Source: Ectocarpus siliculosus (Eukaryota > Sar > Phaeophyceae > Ectocarpales > Ectocarpaceae). From it: 64,000 nt of DNA. Location: NCBI GenBank assembly GCA_000310025.1, contig FN649734.1, positions 2,309,291 to 2,373,290 on the forward strand. Direction: 5' to 3'. This document shows positions 36,701 to 48,600 of this stretch, piece after piece. The number at the start of each line of letters is the position of its first letter. The first letter of the stretch is position 1. The notes beneath the pieces are model-generated. The model did not search any database, had not been told where the DNA came from, and worked only from the letters and a program-made list of their open reading frames with translations. The position numbers were made by a program, and so were the translations under genes.

Positions 36701-39421
36701 ATCTTGGGCACCATTTCCCATTTGAGAAGGATCGCTATTAGTGCAACACCCCAGAGGCTTGGACAGTGCACACGTTCTTAAACAATCTGTTACTGCCCAA
36801 GAAAGAAATTCGATTCCAACATGTATGGTGGATAAACTCGGTCATTGGTCCCCCATTCGGTTGAAAATGGTATTTTGGTATAATGAAGGGCTGTAATGTC
36901 TGGGGATGTGCAGCAGGCTGTAGAGCGTTCGCGTTGAACGGGCAGCAGGCTGTAGAGCGTTCGCGTTGAACGGGCAACGGATCCCAGCATGTGTACTTCA
37001 CATTTCGCTGAGAGCTGTATGTAGCCAACCCGTCGCGCGTCCAACCGCATGTTCTCCGAACATCTTCATTCTACGATCTTTCTCGTCAAGATGTTTCTTT
37101 GTAACGGTCTGTTTTCACCACATTAGCATGTAAGTGTTGTGCGAACCTCACTCACTTGTTTCGCTGACCCATATCTTCATGCTTGTTCGCTGTTTCGCTT
37201 TTAGCACGCTGTGCTGCCATAGTTCGATGGCCACCTTCTGGCTGTGTCCAACCACCCACCTGCAAGGTGTTCGCGCCAACGAGCCGACAACAAAAGCAAA
37301 AAAAAGGTGCTTTTTACAGCACAACGACGGGCGATTGGGCGGCTTGCCCGAAATATCGTACAACCATCTGGAACGCGTGTGCCTGCAGTGATTGAACACC
37401 ACCACGAGACCTCTCAGGCTACCTCAACACGCGTCTGTTTTATTTGCTTTTAGGAACCAGCTGCCTGCACACCAAAGGGCTTCAAGGAGAGGAACCCTTC
37501 TTTGTGACCACGGATTAGAGTTCTTACTCGAAAAATAAGAAGAAAAAGAAGAAAAAAGTCTCAGTGTTTACCCCCCTCCTGTGTGACCCTGGATGGTAGT
37601 AGTTGTACGACAAAATACACTGAAAAGTGTAGTGCACGTCTCGCCACGAAAAATGGGGGGACTGTCGCCATGGAGGACGAAAACACACACAAACACGCCA
37701 GGAATGCTGGGAGCGCTGACTCGGAGGAAGGACAGAAATATAAAATACACTGCTGCTGTTACCGGTGTATGCTCCTGCGCAATTTTCGTGTACGATCATG
37801 GTCTTTCGCGCGTGCCGCAGCAGATTGGGCGCATCTCCGGTTGTCGAGGAAAGTCATGAATCCTTGTCTCAGACCCACCCTGCAGGTTGTTCAAATCAAA
37901 TGCGGCGTGGGTATGCCAAACGTGAGGTAGGCGGTCAAGCTGGCCTAGTTTTTTTTCGTGTCCTAACCCAATCCGTGGTTGTATATTATGGCACGCAATG
38001 GTCGTCCGTCTCCATGGTGCGCGGCCAGCTTCTCCAGCCGATATCTTCGTGATGCCGAAAACACACGAAGGGTGATCGAATTCTGAAGACCAAACAGATC
38101 ACTAAGGACGAGTAGGTAAATAGCGCACCTCAGCAATCGATACCGTAGTCTTTCTGCGGCCCTTGCTTCGTGGGCTAAGCTTCGCATGACCCCTACTGCT
38201 TTTCGCACAGGTCCGATCACTGCCCACGCGTGCAATAGTCTTGCCAATGCTGATGCACGTGCCCTGCTCCGCCATCGCTTCAGGACACTAGCAATTGCTT
38301 TCGCCTCTTGGCTCGCGGAAACCTCTCGTTTTGCTTCTTCCAGCAACAACGATTGCTTGGTGGCTGCTGCCCATGAGTGGAACACGGCTTTGGCCTGAAT
38401 GTCGAAAGCAAGCTTTCGCCAACGGCACCATGCACACCGGAGCCGTCGTTTGGAAAGACGACGAAAAGCCCTGAAGACTCTTTTCAGATGCCGTTTGCGA
38501 CGCCTCCTCACACACATTTCTCTGAAGCGGTGTAATTCCCGGGAAAGTCTACGACAGTACGGGCATGGGAAAGGAGTACAGACAGGTTGTTTTCCACGAC
38601 CAGAGGATAACCATATTGGACTATAATACTATCGAGAGGAAGGCACATGTGTATGTTTTCCACACGGGGCAGGACCTGGTACCTACATCGAGGACGAATA
38701 TCATACGCGAGGGTTGCCCGTACAAGAGGTTTCTTGTTGATAATGGGCTTGTACAGCAAGTATGTGTACAGCAGTCAGTGTACTCTAGCGGTCGTGTCTA
38801 GACTCTAGACTACAAGTACGGCATCGATGATATGTCAAAATACACGACACCAAACACACATCGAAGTACCACTTGTTGCGGGAAACCAGGCGACACTGCA
38901 AACCACCCGCCAAGAGAACCCACGGGCTTCATGCGATGTATGTCCATGTCCCACAAGGATTGAAGACAATTGCTACAAGTAGACCATTGCATCTACGAGG
39001 GGCCTCGCCGATCCTTTCACCTTTTGGCCTCCGCCAACGCCTCTCGTGCTGCCCGTTCCGCATCCATGCCGCGGTTCCTTTGAAGCCAGGCACTCCACAC
39101 GACCAACGCCTTTGTGAGGGTACAACGATTTCGTGCTGCCCGCCAGGCCCGATCTCGAGCCTTCGCCTCAAGCTCGTGCCTCCAGCACGCAAAGATCTTC
39201 GACAAAATCTTGGTGTGGTTGTTGCTTTTTTTATGGCAGTCACCAGTTTCGAGGCCTCGTGAAGGGCCCTGCCCGCCGTGTTCCAAACAATTGCGCACGG
39301 CTGCGATTTTCGCCAGCTGGCTGTCGATCATTGCGCTTTCCACCAGCATGGCTGGCATGGCTGGCACACGTATGCACGCGAGCACACATGTATTGTCCGA
39401 GAGGCAAACCCGGAAGGACAA
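33773..39421 (-). CDS. Sfi1-like centrin-binding repeat protein (multi-exon, boundaries approximate)
   Basis: Sfi1-family proteins bind centrin through repeated Trp-containing helices at basal bodies and centrosomes. Reverse-strand exons rich in Arg, Ala and spaced Trp fit that pattern: about 39421-39021 (IFACWRHELEAKARDRAW, ALVVWSAWLQRNRG), about 38530-38129 (VFHSWAAATKQ, VLKRWRSRARASALARLL), 37879-37763, 37241-37156 (AIELWQHSVLKAKQRTSM), about 36600-36474, 36268-36121 (LWGVLRRWDARSAS), about 35599-35404 (LSFWRRRVAHVTR), 35161-34811 (LSMWRAGVWAEAHRARNTL, VLRAWFSRTE), 34446-34300 (MFSTWRNR) and 34121-33773, ending at a TAA. Most have usable donors (38129, 37763, 36121, 34811). The ATG and several joins are unresolved; at least one phase mismatch (34300 to 34121) shows a missing or misplaced exon. 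It is divergent from the dehydrogenase gene at 39618. Confidence 0.6.
36910..36973 (+). repeat. Perfect 32-bp tandem duplication
   Basis: Two identical units beginning GCAGCAGGCTGTAGAGCG lie in tandem with a 32-bp period, in an intron of the Sfi1-like gene. Confidence 0.9.
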
Positions 39422-39617
39422 ACTCCGTCGTGCTTGTCGTGTCCCCGTCGCGCCTGAAATCTTCGGAGATGGGCCGTAAAAAAATAGAAAGAGGCATTTT
39501 TATGTTGAGCTGACAGCAGGACTGTAAAAGAGCATCTTGCTTGCTCGCCTCCCCCTTTGTGTATTGTCGTGCTGTCGCATTGTCCCGTGACCTTACACAC
39601 CCACGCACACGCACACC
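39422..39617. promoter_or_regulatory. Putative bidirectional promoter region
   Basis: About 200 bp separate the dehydrogenase ATG (+) from the most upstream Sfi1-like coding sequence (-). If both starts are near these positions, the genes must share promoter sequence. A CACACCCACGCACACGCACACC tract lies directly upstream of the dehydrogenase ATG. No TATA box is evident. The Sfi1-like start is not fixed, so the interval could change. Confidence 0.35.
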
Positions 39618-42600
39618 ATGTCCTCGCGCTTGGCCCTGCTGGAGAGGTTCGTAGAAGATGAGTGCATTCCGGCTGAGCCCGTATTCACGCAGGAGATGGC
39701 AGAAATCGAGGCGAGGACGGGAACTCGGTGGGAGGAAGTCCCGGCGGTGTTGTCGAGACTCAAGGCAAAGGCTCGATCTCTCGGCTTGTGGAACCTCTTC
39801 ATGCCCAAGGTATGCTTGGTGTGAACAACCATCTGGTGGGCCATCCATTGACAAAGCTGCTTCCCTGGCAGGGATCGCCGTGCGAGATTTGCCCCGATTA
39901 TCCCGCTACAGGTGGCAGCATGAAGCTGCAGAGGCAGTCAGACGGCTTTTACTGACCTCTTCATCATGCAGTCACAGACTTGGCAGGCATTGATAGCATA
40001 CCTCGTTGGCTGCAGCAGTAAATATTGAATACAGTAGGGGGACCTGTTTAGTGCCGGTACATGTCCAGAGATTTCACCGGCACTAAACCGGGCACCCGGC
40101 ACTATTGCGAATAGTGCCAAAACGGCACTATTGAGGGCTGGCCAATCCCTCATTAGTGCCGGTCTGGCACTAATGAGGTTTTGTTCGACTTATATGGTGT
40201 AGCGCCCACGCTTGCAGGGTCAACAGAGTACGAAATGGATCGACACGACTGTTGAGTGAAGTCCCAGCGTCGGCGTGGGCAGACATTTCTTTCCTGCGAC
40301 ACGTGTGGTTCGAACCTGTGGAGCCCACAAGAGTTTGTTGTAAAATAAGATACAGTAGTTTCGGTCTAGAGCCTAACCAGGACTAGTCGACGGCGAAAGA
40401 AGACACGTCATGTACTCGAGTAAGCTGTGACGGCACAAACTGCTTGTATAGCTCTCGTTCGTACAAAATATCACTGCTCGCTGCCTACTTCGATGTTGCA
40501 GAATGAGAATGAAGAACTATAAAAAAAAAGCGTGCCAAAGACAACAAAAAAAAAACTGCAACTACAGCTGTAACCCCCGCCCTCACTACGTCAGGACAAA
40601 TTATCTCCTGTCTGCCTGGCGCACCCGCTTCGATGTTGCAAGAAAAAGCAAAAAAAAACAATAAAAACGAGAAGCACGACAGGCAGCGCACCGCAACAAA
40701 TCAAACAACCATCACTACCACAGCTGTACCCCCCGCCCTTACTCCGTAGCAACAACAAACTCTCTCATGTCTGCCTGGCGCACCCGCTAGGCGGAATGCG
40801 CTACAATCATCGCCATCTTCGCTTTCGCTAGGTAGAGCGCCGCGTCTCCGTTGCCACTCTCCTCTGCTGCCGCTTCCAGGACGCCGAAGTGAGACGACAG
40901 TTCACCATAAGCCGGTGGGGCACGGCGCGCGAGCCCCGTGTTCTCATCGCCACTGTCCTCCTCCTGTTCGTCCTCCTCCTTGCGGCCGGTAGACACGCGA
41001 GTCCCAGCCAGCTGTGCCGTCATGTCGTCCACCGCATACTGTCTGAGAACCTCAACCACTTCATCGTCGTCCTCGATGGTAGCCCACCCCTGAATCGCGC
41101 TCACCGCTTCCTCCACGAGCGGCTTTCCGGGTTCGATGTCGAGTTCTGCCATCAGTTCGGCGATGTCCTCGTCCTCGATTCGAAATCCCTTCTGCTGCGC
41201 CTCGCGCACGCTCGTGCTCAAGGTGTTGAGAGTCTCCGTGAGAGCGTTCAAGTCAGGCTGGGTGACCTGGAACCGGGTCTTTCCGTGTTTCTTGGTGAGC
41301 TCGGCCGCCATCTCCTCCGGAAGAGTCTTGGCTTTAATTTAACCCCCTTACCACGCACAGAAAATTCGGCGGTCTTGCGAATTTCTGAAATGTAAGAAAA
41401 AGAGCGAACGACGCCTGCTGATTCGATGGTGCAGACAGTTCCATCCCTGGGTGCAAGTGCAAACCTGCCTTCCCACTTGAGCCGTCTCTTGTCTATAATC
41501 CTTATCAATTGTCCCCTTGATACTAGGGGACACGAGGGGACAATTGATAGGGATTATAGACAGCAACTGGCGGGAGCGTGGTAAACGGGGCACGAAAAGG
41601 AGGTTTTCAAGATATTTCTCTAGAGGGAAAGCGAGACCTTCTAACTCAAGCCCTAGGTTGCTCGGTGCGTCCTATCAACGGTGGGCTAGGTACTTCTTCC
41701 GCGCTTGCCCCTAATAGCGCTTTCCACCCAAGGGTACACAGACGCGGCGCAACTTCGCTGTTGAACCGGCGGCGTAATCGCCCCGCGATTCGACCTGTTC
41801 ATTACCCTCATACTCCTCCACTCTACAAAGCATCCATACTAGACTAGAGTCGTCCCTGTGTACCCTGGCACCCCCCTGGTCGAGTAGTGCAAAGGAGGAG
41901 ACAATCATGCCAATCTTCGCGAGGTAAAGCAGGTGAAGAAGATGGGGACAAAAAGTGTCCCCAAAAGGCGATCCAGCCCTAAAGGGGTTAACAAAGCACC
42001 TTGTCCCAGGTAGCGCAGAAAATGTCGTGCATACGTTTTTGGGTGGACAAGCGGATGTTAAACGAACCCAGTGACGATCAATGACTCATCGGCATGCGAG
42101 CGAGGACCTCTTTTTAGCGAAGAAACAATGGAGATGCCCGGATGTTGGAATAATCTGTCGAAAACAATATACTGTAATCTATCCGTACAACCTTACCCAC
42201 GTTACCAAACCAAAGCTATGTGCACCAATGCGCGAGTTGGACGTTTTACATTATAAACAGCGATAGCACATGTTCAAACCTCACCTGGCGATGTCCTGGG
42301 CGGTGACGCTGGCCCATGCTTTCTGGAGAAGTTCAGCGGCATCCCGCACGTGAGGTTGGTGCCCTTGCACCAGCCCCATTGTCCAGGCCTTCATTTTGCG
42401 AGCTTTGGCCTGGGCACGAAGGGTGTCAGCCACCAACATGGTTGATGCCTTCACATCGAGCAGCTCCTTCCTGTAGTTGCACTTCTTCTTGGCGATGATC
42501 CCCATATCCATGGGCTGGTGTACGGAGGTGCACAGCGGAGGGTAGAACTTGATGGTTCTTGCCCCCGATCATCCACTAGATCACCGTGAGAAGAACAGTC

Positions 42601-45600
42601 GTCCATCAGAAGCAGCACAGGTTCGGTAGTGAAGCGCCGAACGAACGGGAGGAAGACTTCACACCACCACTTGCGGAACGTCGCGGTGTCGGACCACGCG
42701 TTGGCCTGCGAGAAGTACTTGAGAGGTGAAGCCGTGTTCTTGAAGCAGCGGGGTTCCTTTGCCTTCCCTATGATGGCCATGTCAACCTTTGCAGTGCCGT
42801 CGGCATTGGCGCACATGAAGGCAAACAGTCGATCCTTGAAGAACCATGACCCTCCTTGTTTTCGCTATCATCATTCTGATCCTCATTTTGACAAGAATCT
42901 CTGGGCAGTTCTTCCCTAGCCCTACGTTTTTTGTTTTGGGGAAGGTCATCCGGCTCAAACCCTTTGCTCTCTTCCACTCCTCCATGTTTTCCTCCTCCAT
43001 CGTCGTCTTCGCCCTCCTTTCTTCCCTTTCCCTTTCCTTCGTCTCCGTCACTCCTAAAATAAGTACCCTCATTACTACCGTTGTCGCAGAGATCCCAACC
43101 GATTGGCCCTGGTGGAAATTGGTCGATCAGTAGCCCATGACGTTTGAACACATCGCGAGTTCGCATGGACAGAAAACGAGCTAGCTCGAAGGTAAACCGT
43201 CTCCGAATCCTGTTAGTATGAAAAGCTTTCAGGCGAACTAAGGCTCTTTCGTCGTCAAAATTCCCCCGGCAAAAAGCTTCGTGCGCCAAGTGGTTGGCGA
43301 TGGCAACGATGAGTCGATTTGTGCCTTTGCCAAGACCACCATTCGTTGAAAAAGCAGAGTAAGGAGGGTAGATCTAGACGGGTTGAAAGTTCCCGCATAG
43401 TGATTTGCCTTACTTGCAGCTCGATCTTCGAGGGCGGATCCTGGCTTTTGGACCGACTTGTGGATGCTTCGACCTGCGGATGGGTTGACGATTGTTACGT
43501 CTATAAGAATGGACTTGGTGCAGAGTTCCTCTTCCTTCTCTCCTGCGTGTAGTCCTGGGGGGATTACCAAATCCATCTTGTATAGGCCCTTTCCCTTACC
43601 CGTGCCTGTGGTAAAAGGGGAAGAATCGTCAACGGCGATGGGCATATGGCACTCGCGCAGTGTCTTGAGGACTACTCGAACCATCATGTTATGGAGGAAG
43701 GTTGAGGCGCCGGTCTTGGTGCAGACGAGGGAGTGGGCTCGGCTCAAGCGGTCCTTGCATGGTAACAATGCACCTGCACCACAAAGTTTGCCTGTGTCGC
43801 AGTCTGCTCGATCGTGACTCCCCAGTACACGACCGATTGACTCCCGATATAGATCAGGCATCATTCTTTCATCTGCTGACAAAACTCCCTTGCCTTTCGC
43901 TTCCTCCAAGCGGATCAATGCTCTCTTCTTTGACGTTTCCTCGCCTGCTACCTTCTGCAAGTCTGTCTCCACCATATGACGCACTGCTGCATGAAAAGGT
44001 TTCGAAAGGAGAGCTTGGGCTCCAAAGACTTGGTAGTGTTGACCAAATTCATTTCGGCTGTAGGTATACGGTGGTTGATGTTCCACGTCAGGGTTTCCAT
44101 CTTCACTGGGTTTTCCCGCCTTCCCTGCTTCCAACAGGTAAACTCCTTTGAGGGCGGGGGTTAAATCATCACTTGTGGCAAGTTTAGCCCATGACTGCCC
44201 AAAAGTGTTTTCAAGCTTGGCTTTGGTGATGATCTCCTCTAGCTTCTTGAGCGAGTCAATCAGAGCCAATCCTGTCGGTAGCTGGGCAAGCCGGGGCAGA
44301 CATTGCTCAACTGTGTATCCTGTCGATGCTTGCACTGACTTGGAGAACACCAGTGCTTGCCCTGCCACAAAAGCCGATTCTCGAATGAGAACATTGCTCG
44401 TGATCCCTAGTCCTCCTTCACGCATGGGTAGGTGCACCTGTGCCCGAGCTGTCCCTTTGAAGAAATCTACCTCCTCGCTCTTCGTCGGGTCTGCCCGTAC
44501 TTCTTTGTCCGTTGGTATTCTCATGCTGTCGGCCATCTTGCCGAGGACGATCTTACTCATTGCCCACATCATCATGTTGTCATGTTTTCTTGCGGCAGAG
44601 ATAGTGATAGACGGTGCAATCGTCCTCAGCAGATGGAACAAACGTGGCACACCAGATAAACGCAGCAGTTGATAGCTGGCTTGAGGGTCGTCAAGCGTTA
44701 CTCCGCCGGGTCACCACGGGTGAATTCGGAAACGAAATTCCTCTGCGGAGTATCAATTCCGCCGGGTCACCACGGGTGAATTCGGAAACGAAATTCCTCT
44801 GGAACTCTTCTGTCCCTATAATAGTGGGATTCCGACTACTGGCATGCCACCTTCAGTAACTGACAGACCAATTTTCGTCAATTGTTGCTGTTCATCGTTT
44901 GTCAAAGAGGGCATGCAAAGACCTTCCGGGAAAAGCACTTTGGATTTCGGGAGACTGAGCTCAATCCCTTTTTGGGAGACACGTTCCTGAATCCAATTCG
45001 TTACAGTGGATATGGCCTGCATGTTCCTAGCCAAACCTGATGGAAGATGCGCTTGGAGGTCGTCGACGTATCCGATGAGTTTGACTCCTGGCACTGGTGG
45101 CTTGTTGTTGAACTCTTTCATGATATCAAGGAGTCCTACACAGAAGCCGAACCCTCCCAAATTACAGCCTTGTTGAACTCCGCGCTGTGAAAGAACAACC
45201 TCGATCGAACCATCTTCCATTTTGAACAGAAGTTTCGCCTTGGTTCGAGCGTAGATGTTCCCGAAGTACTTCACCAAGTGTGGCGTATGAGTGGCCACTG
45301 CTGGCAAGATTGAAGATCTGCGCATGCTGTTGTAAGCATTTTTCCCATCAAAGGAGAGAATGGTGCTGCCTTGGTGGGGGCTGAGGGCTGCTGTGGAAGC
45401 CACTATCTCAACTCCTCCTGGAACACCACCTCAGAACTGGTTTGCTGCCTCGAAGTGTGTGTGTGTGTTCGCGCGCGCGGGGTAACCGGGACTATTGGGG
45501 GTGGCAGCGGCGCCGAACCGGCACTATACATGGCAAGCTCTCAATGGTGCCAGACCGGCACTTTTGAGAGCACCACCTGTGTCCAGAGATTTTACCGGCG

Positions 45601-48600
45601 CTATATCGGGCACCTGGCACTAATCAACCGGCACTAAGCAGGTCCCCCTACTGTATTGACGTACAGCAGTAGAGAGGAACGTAGGTTGTTTGGATAAATA
45701 ATAAAGAAGCTCCGTGTGACCCCGGCTGGTATGTCAAAACACATACACCGAAAGGTGTGTAGCGCCAGAAAGATGGGACGAACAACACGCCCGACTGCAG
45801 TCAACACTTGACGTCATCGTCTTGTATGCAGCGGCTCACATCTCACACCAACGTATAGGTCATAAGCGCCCTCGTGACTACCAAGGCTATGTCCCAGCGC
45901 TGCAAGTAGCTTGGTTGCCTCTTGGGGGCGAAATGTGCGCGTTTACTGTAGTGGCACACATTCTGTGATCCAATGCCGAAAACTACCGGTTTTGTGCGAT
46001 CGTTCGATACATGGCAATTTGAAGTACAGTAGTCCTGCGACGAAACTCATGCATATCCACCTACATCCGATGCGAAGCGTTTTGCGTGCACGTTGTTGTC
46101 CTTCAGGGGCACGAAGGGAGCGCGAATGTGCCGATGCAGGAATACGCACAAATGAGCGAGGTGAGGTTTGGCGGCGGCTTCAATCAGCTGCGATGGGCCG
46201 ACCTGTTCGTCGACCTGCCCCGCTTGATACCTGTAGGCCAATCTGGCACCTCCAGAAGTACGTTGACGAACAGTAGCTCGCGACCAACCAGGCTGATGTG
46301 CAACTCTCCTGTACACTACAATATGCACAGAGGACCGTGCAGTGTTGTAAAATGCGATAGTGACACAAGCTGTTCTAGTCACAGAGAGCAAATGCAGCAC
46401 CTGCGCTCTTGCCGTTATTTCAGTACAGGAGACAGACGTGTCTTGCTGATAGTTCCGTGGTATGTCGAGTTTATCCTGACCTTCCCCCGACTACGTTGGC
46501 CGACTTGCCCCTGCCTCTAATCCAGCTGATGGGACGCTCGTCTATCGCTCCTGAGGCGTGCAACTGCTCCGCACCCGACACCGGCAACATGGAGGTATAT
46601 ATGCCGCGGAGAATGTTGACAGCGACGCTGAGCATGCTATCGAAACTGGAGACTTATACCCCTATTGATGCTTCCGCGCGCTTCCGCAATGAGCGTTAGG
46701 CCCCACCAACTGGTGTCCTCCGAGGAACCACGATCCCGATCCGCGGCCGCCGGCGGGGGGGTTTCGGCCATGATTGCACGACCTAACACACGCAACGGTT
46801 ACGCACCGCTCTTCTCCCCGCCCGACCTGAAGGTGTTCGCCAACTATGGCAGTCCCGAGCACAAGGCGACCTGGCTGACACCACTGCTTGAAGGTGCGTG
46901 CACAGCCCATGGCCCGCGTGGTGATGGGTACTCGTGGATATTTATTGCCCGTGCGACACGCTGCAGACGTATCCTTTGTTATCTAAAAAAGTGTGACCTC
47001 TCGCCTGCCCCTGACCTTCCCACTCTCCAGGCAAGATTCGAAGCGCGTTCCTGATGACCGAGCCTGCGGTTGCAAGCTCAGACGCCACCAACATTGCCTG
47101 CGATGTGCACAGAGAGGGTGACATGTACGTGATCAACGGCCGCAAGTGGTGGAGCTCTGGAGCGATGGACCCACGATGCAAGGTGTGTAGCGGTGGAGTG
47201 ATTTCCGTACGGTGTCCAGATGTCACACGCCGGTCATGCTGCTGCAGGGTGGTAGGCACAACCGCTTAGCGAATCCATCGTCTACAACACACCATGCTAC
47301 CGTCGCGGTTATCTTGGGGCACACCTTAAGCACAAGAAACGCGACGAGTTAGCATCGTATTTTCTGCGGACAGACGTTGGGTAGCATCGAGAGGGAACCG
47401 CGCCACACGTATTGAAGTCTTTGGTGGGGGCCTTGGCTCCGTACGCAATATCCTACGTTAGCAGCACCGTGCATCCGGACTTGCCATATTGCCTGATAGT
47501 GTTAATTGTTCTGGTTGCGCAACGGAGTACCGCCAACAGTATGGTACCACATTAAGGGGCATAGGCGGCTGCCTTCGAGGAAGGTGTTTCCCTCCATGTG
47601 CCCTCCCGTTTCCCAAGCCGTTAAAGAAGCTTGCAAAAGCTTACCAAAATAGTACTACAGTAGACTGCATTTGTTGTTTGTGCATACAACGAATGTTCAT
47701 GCATTTCGTGTACCGTTTTCACCACAAGGTTGCTATCGTCATGTGCCGCCACGGGGGCGCTGAGTGGGATGCGAAGGGGTCCCATGGCCGGCACAGCATG
47801 GTGGTGGTTCCGATCGATGCGCCTGGCGTGACGATGGTCCGAGCTCTCAAGGTCTTCGGGTACGACGATGCTCCGCACGGTCATGCCGAAGTCGAGCTCA
47901 GGTGCGGCAGTTGTAGATCCCGAGAGTTTTGCAATCTCTTTTGCGACACCGTATGCATGGTAAGGCCTCACCCGGTGCTCACACCTGCAAGATTTCCAGC
48001 ATTCAGTAAATCCGATTTTGTAAGAACAATTCCAGTGCAGTCTGTGCGCAACAGCACAGCAGGTGCTCCCCGATGGCTATCCCTGCACGTGGCGTTCCGC
48101 CCAACACCTGACTTTGCTGTGCACTTTGTGCCGGTTCACTGTTGGGTGCGCTGGTCTCCAGGCACCCGTACAAAGTTCGACTAGAACCGCAGAGAATATC
48201 ACGAGCGCAGCTTTCGTCCAAGAGTCTGAAATGTGGAGAGAAGGCCTCTCGGCGGTCATACCCAGGAACGCTTTCAATGCATTTGAGCATCTCGTGACAT
48301 TGCGGGCTTGCCGCCCCCCGCGATAGGAATGTTCGTGTCCCACTATCCAGCATCCTGCTGGGCGAAGGGAGGGGCTTCGAGATTGCTCAGGGAAGGCTCG
48401 GGCCCGGAAGGGTGCACCACTGCATGCGTGCGGTGGGGATGGCGGAACGCGCCTTGGCAGCCCATGTTCAGCGCTCTCGGTGAGCTCCAATCGTTTGTAT
48501 CTTGCGCGCAGTGAGGTGGCGTTTTGGTCTTTTGCCAGATGCTTTAGCAGCATGTAGCCAACCGTCGTTCAAGTTTGCCCAGTGTGTGCGTGCTCTCATC

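Larger units (their letters stand above)
40787..42860 (-). pseudogene. DDE transposase of pogo/Tigger (CENP-B/jerky) type, broken
   Basis: Reading leftwards on the reverse strand: [42 protein letters not shown], then [12 protein letters not shown] with the second catalytic Asp (42816-42560). After a one-base frame change near 42565 comes [17 protein letters not shown] with the third acidic position, through VTAQDIAR at 42285, where AG|GTGAGG looks like a splice donor. The C-terminal part resumes at about 41335 ([17 protein letters not shown]) and ends at 40787 after an acidic segment and [15 protein letters not shown]. The helix-turn-helix/CENP-B part and the first catalytic Asp (NADET-type block) are missing; an in-frame TAG precedes the first segment. 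An inactive copy is inferred. Confidence 0.75.
40032..45653 (-). mobile_element. Composite TIR DNA transposon (pogo/Tigger-like) in intron 1 of the dehydrogenase gene
   Basis: Terminal inverted repeats of 27 bp, beginning CAGTAGGGGGACCTG, lie at 40032-40058 and inverted at 45627-45653 with one mismatch. Each end abuts a TA dinucleotide, the target site of Tc1/mariner-pogo elements. Just inside both ends a GTCCAGAGATTTYACCGGC block recurs in direct orientation. Reverse-strand content from right to left is a reverse-transcriptase fragment (43238-45435), the catalytic part of a DDE transposase (42281-42860), a nested TTAA-bounded element (41343-41987) and the transposase C-terminus (40787-41340). 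The transposase N-terminal half is absent, so the element is probably dead. Confidence 0.8.

Noticed and set aside
39240-39854. 204-codon reverse-strand frame overlapping dehydrogenase exon 1
   Set aside because: Out of frame with both the dehydrogenase exon and the Sfi1-like exon that explain this DNA.
43319-44672. Plus-strand frames opposite the reverse transcriptase
   Set aside because: Shadows of the RT coding strand; no motifs of their own.
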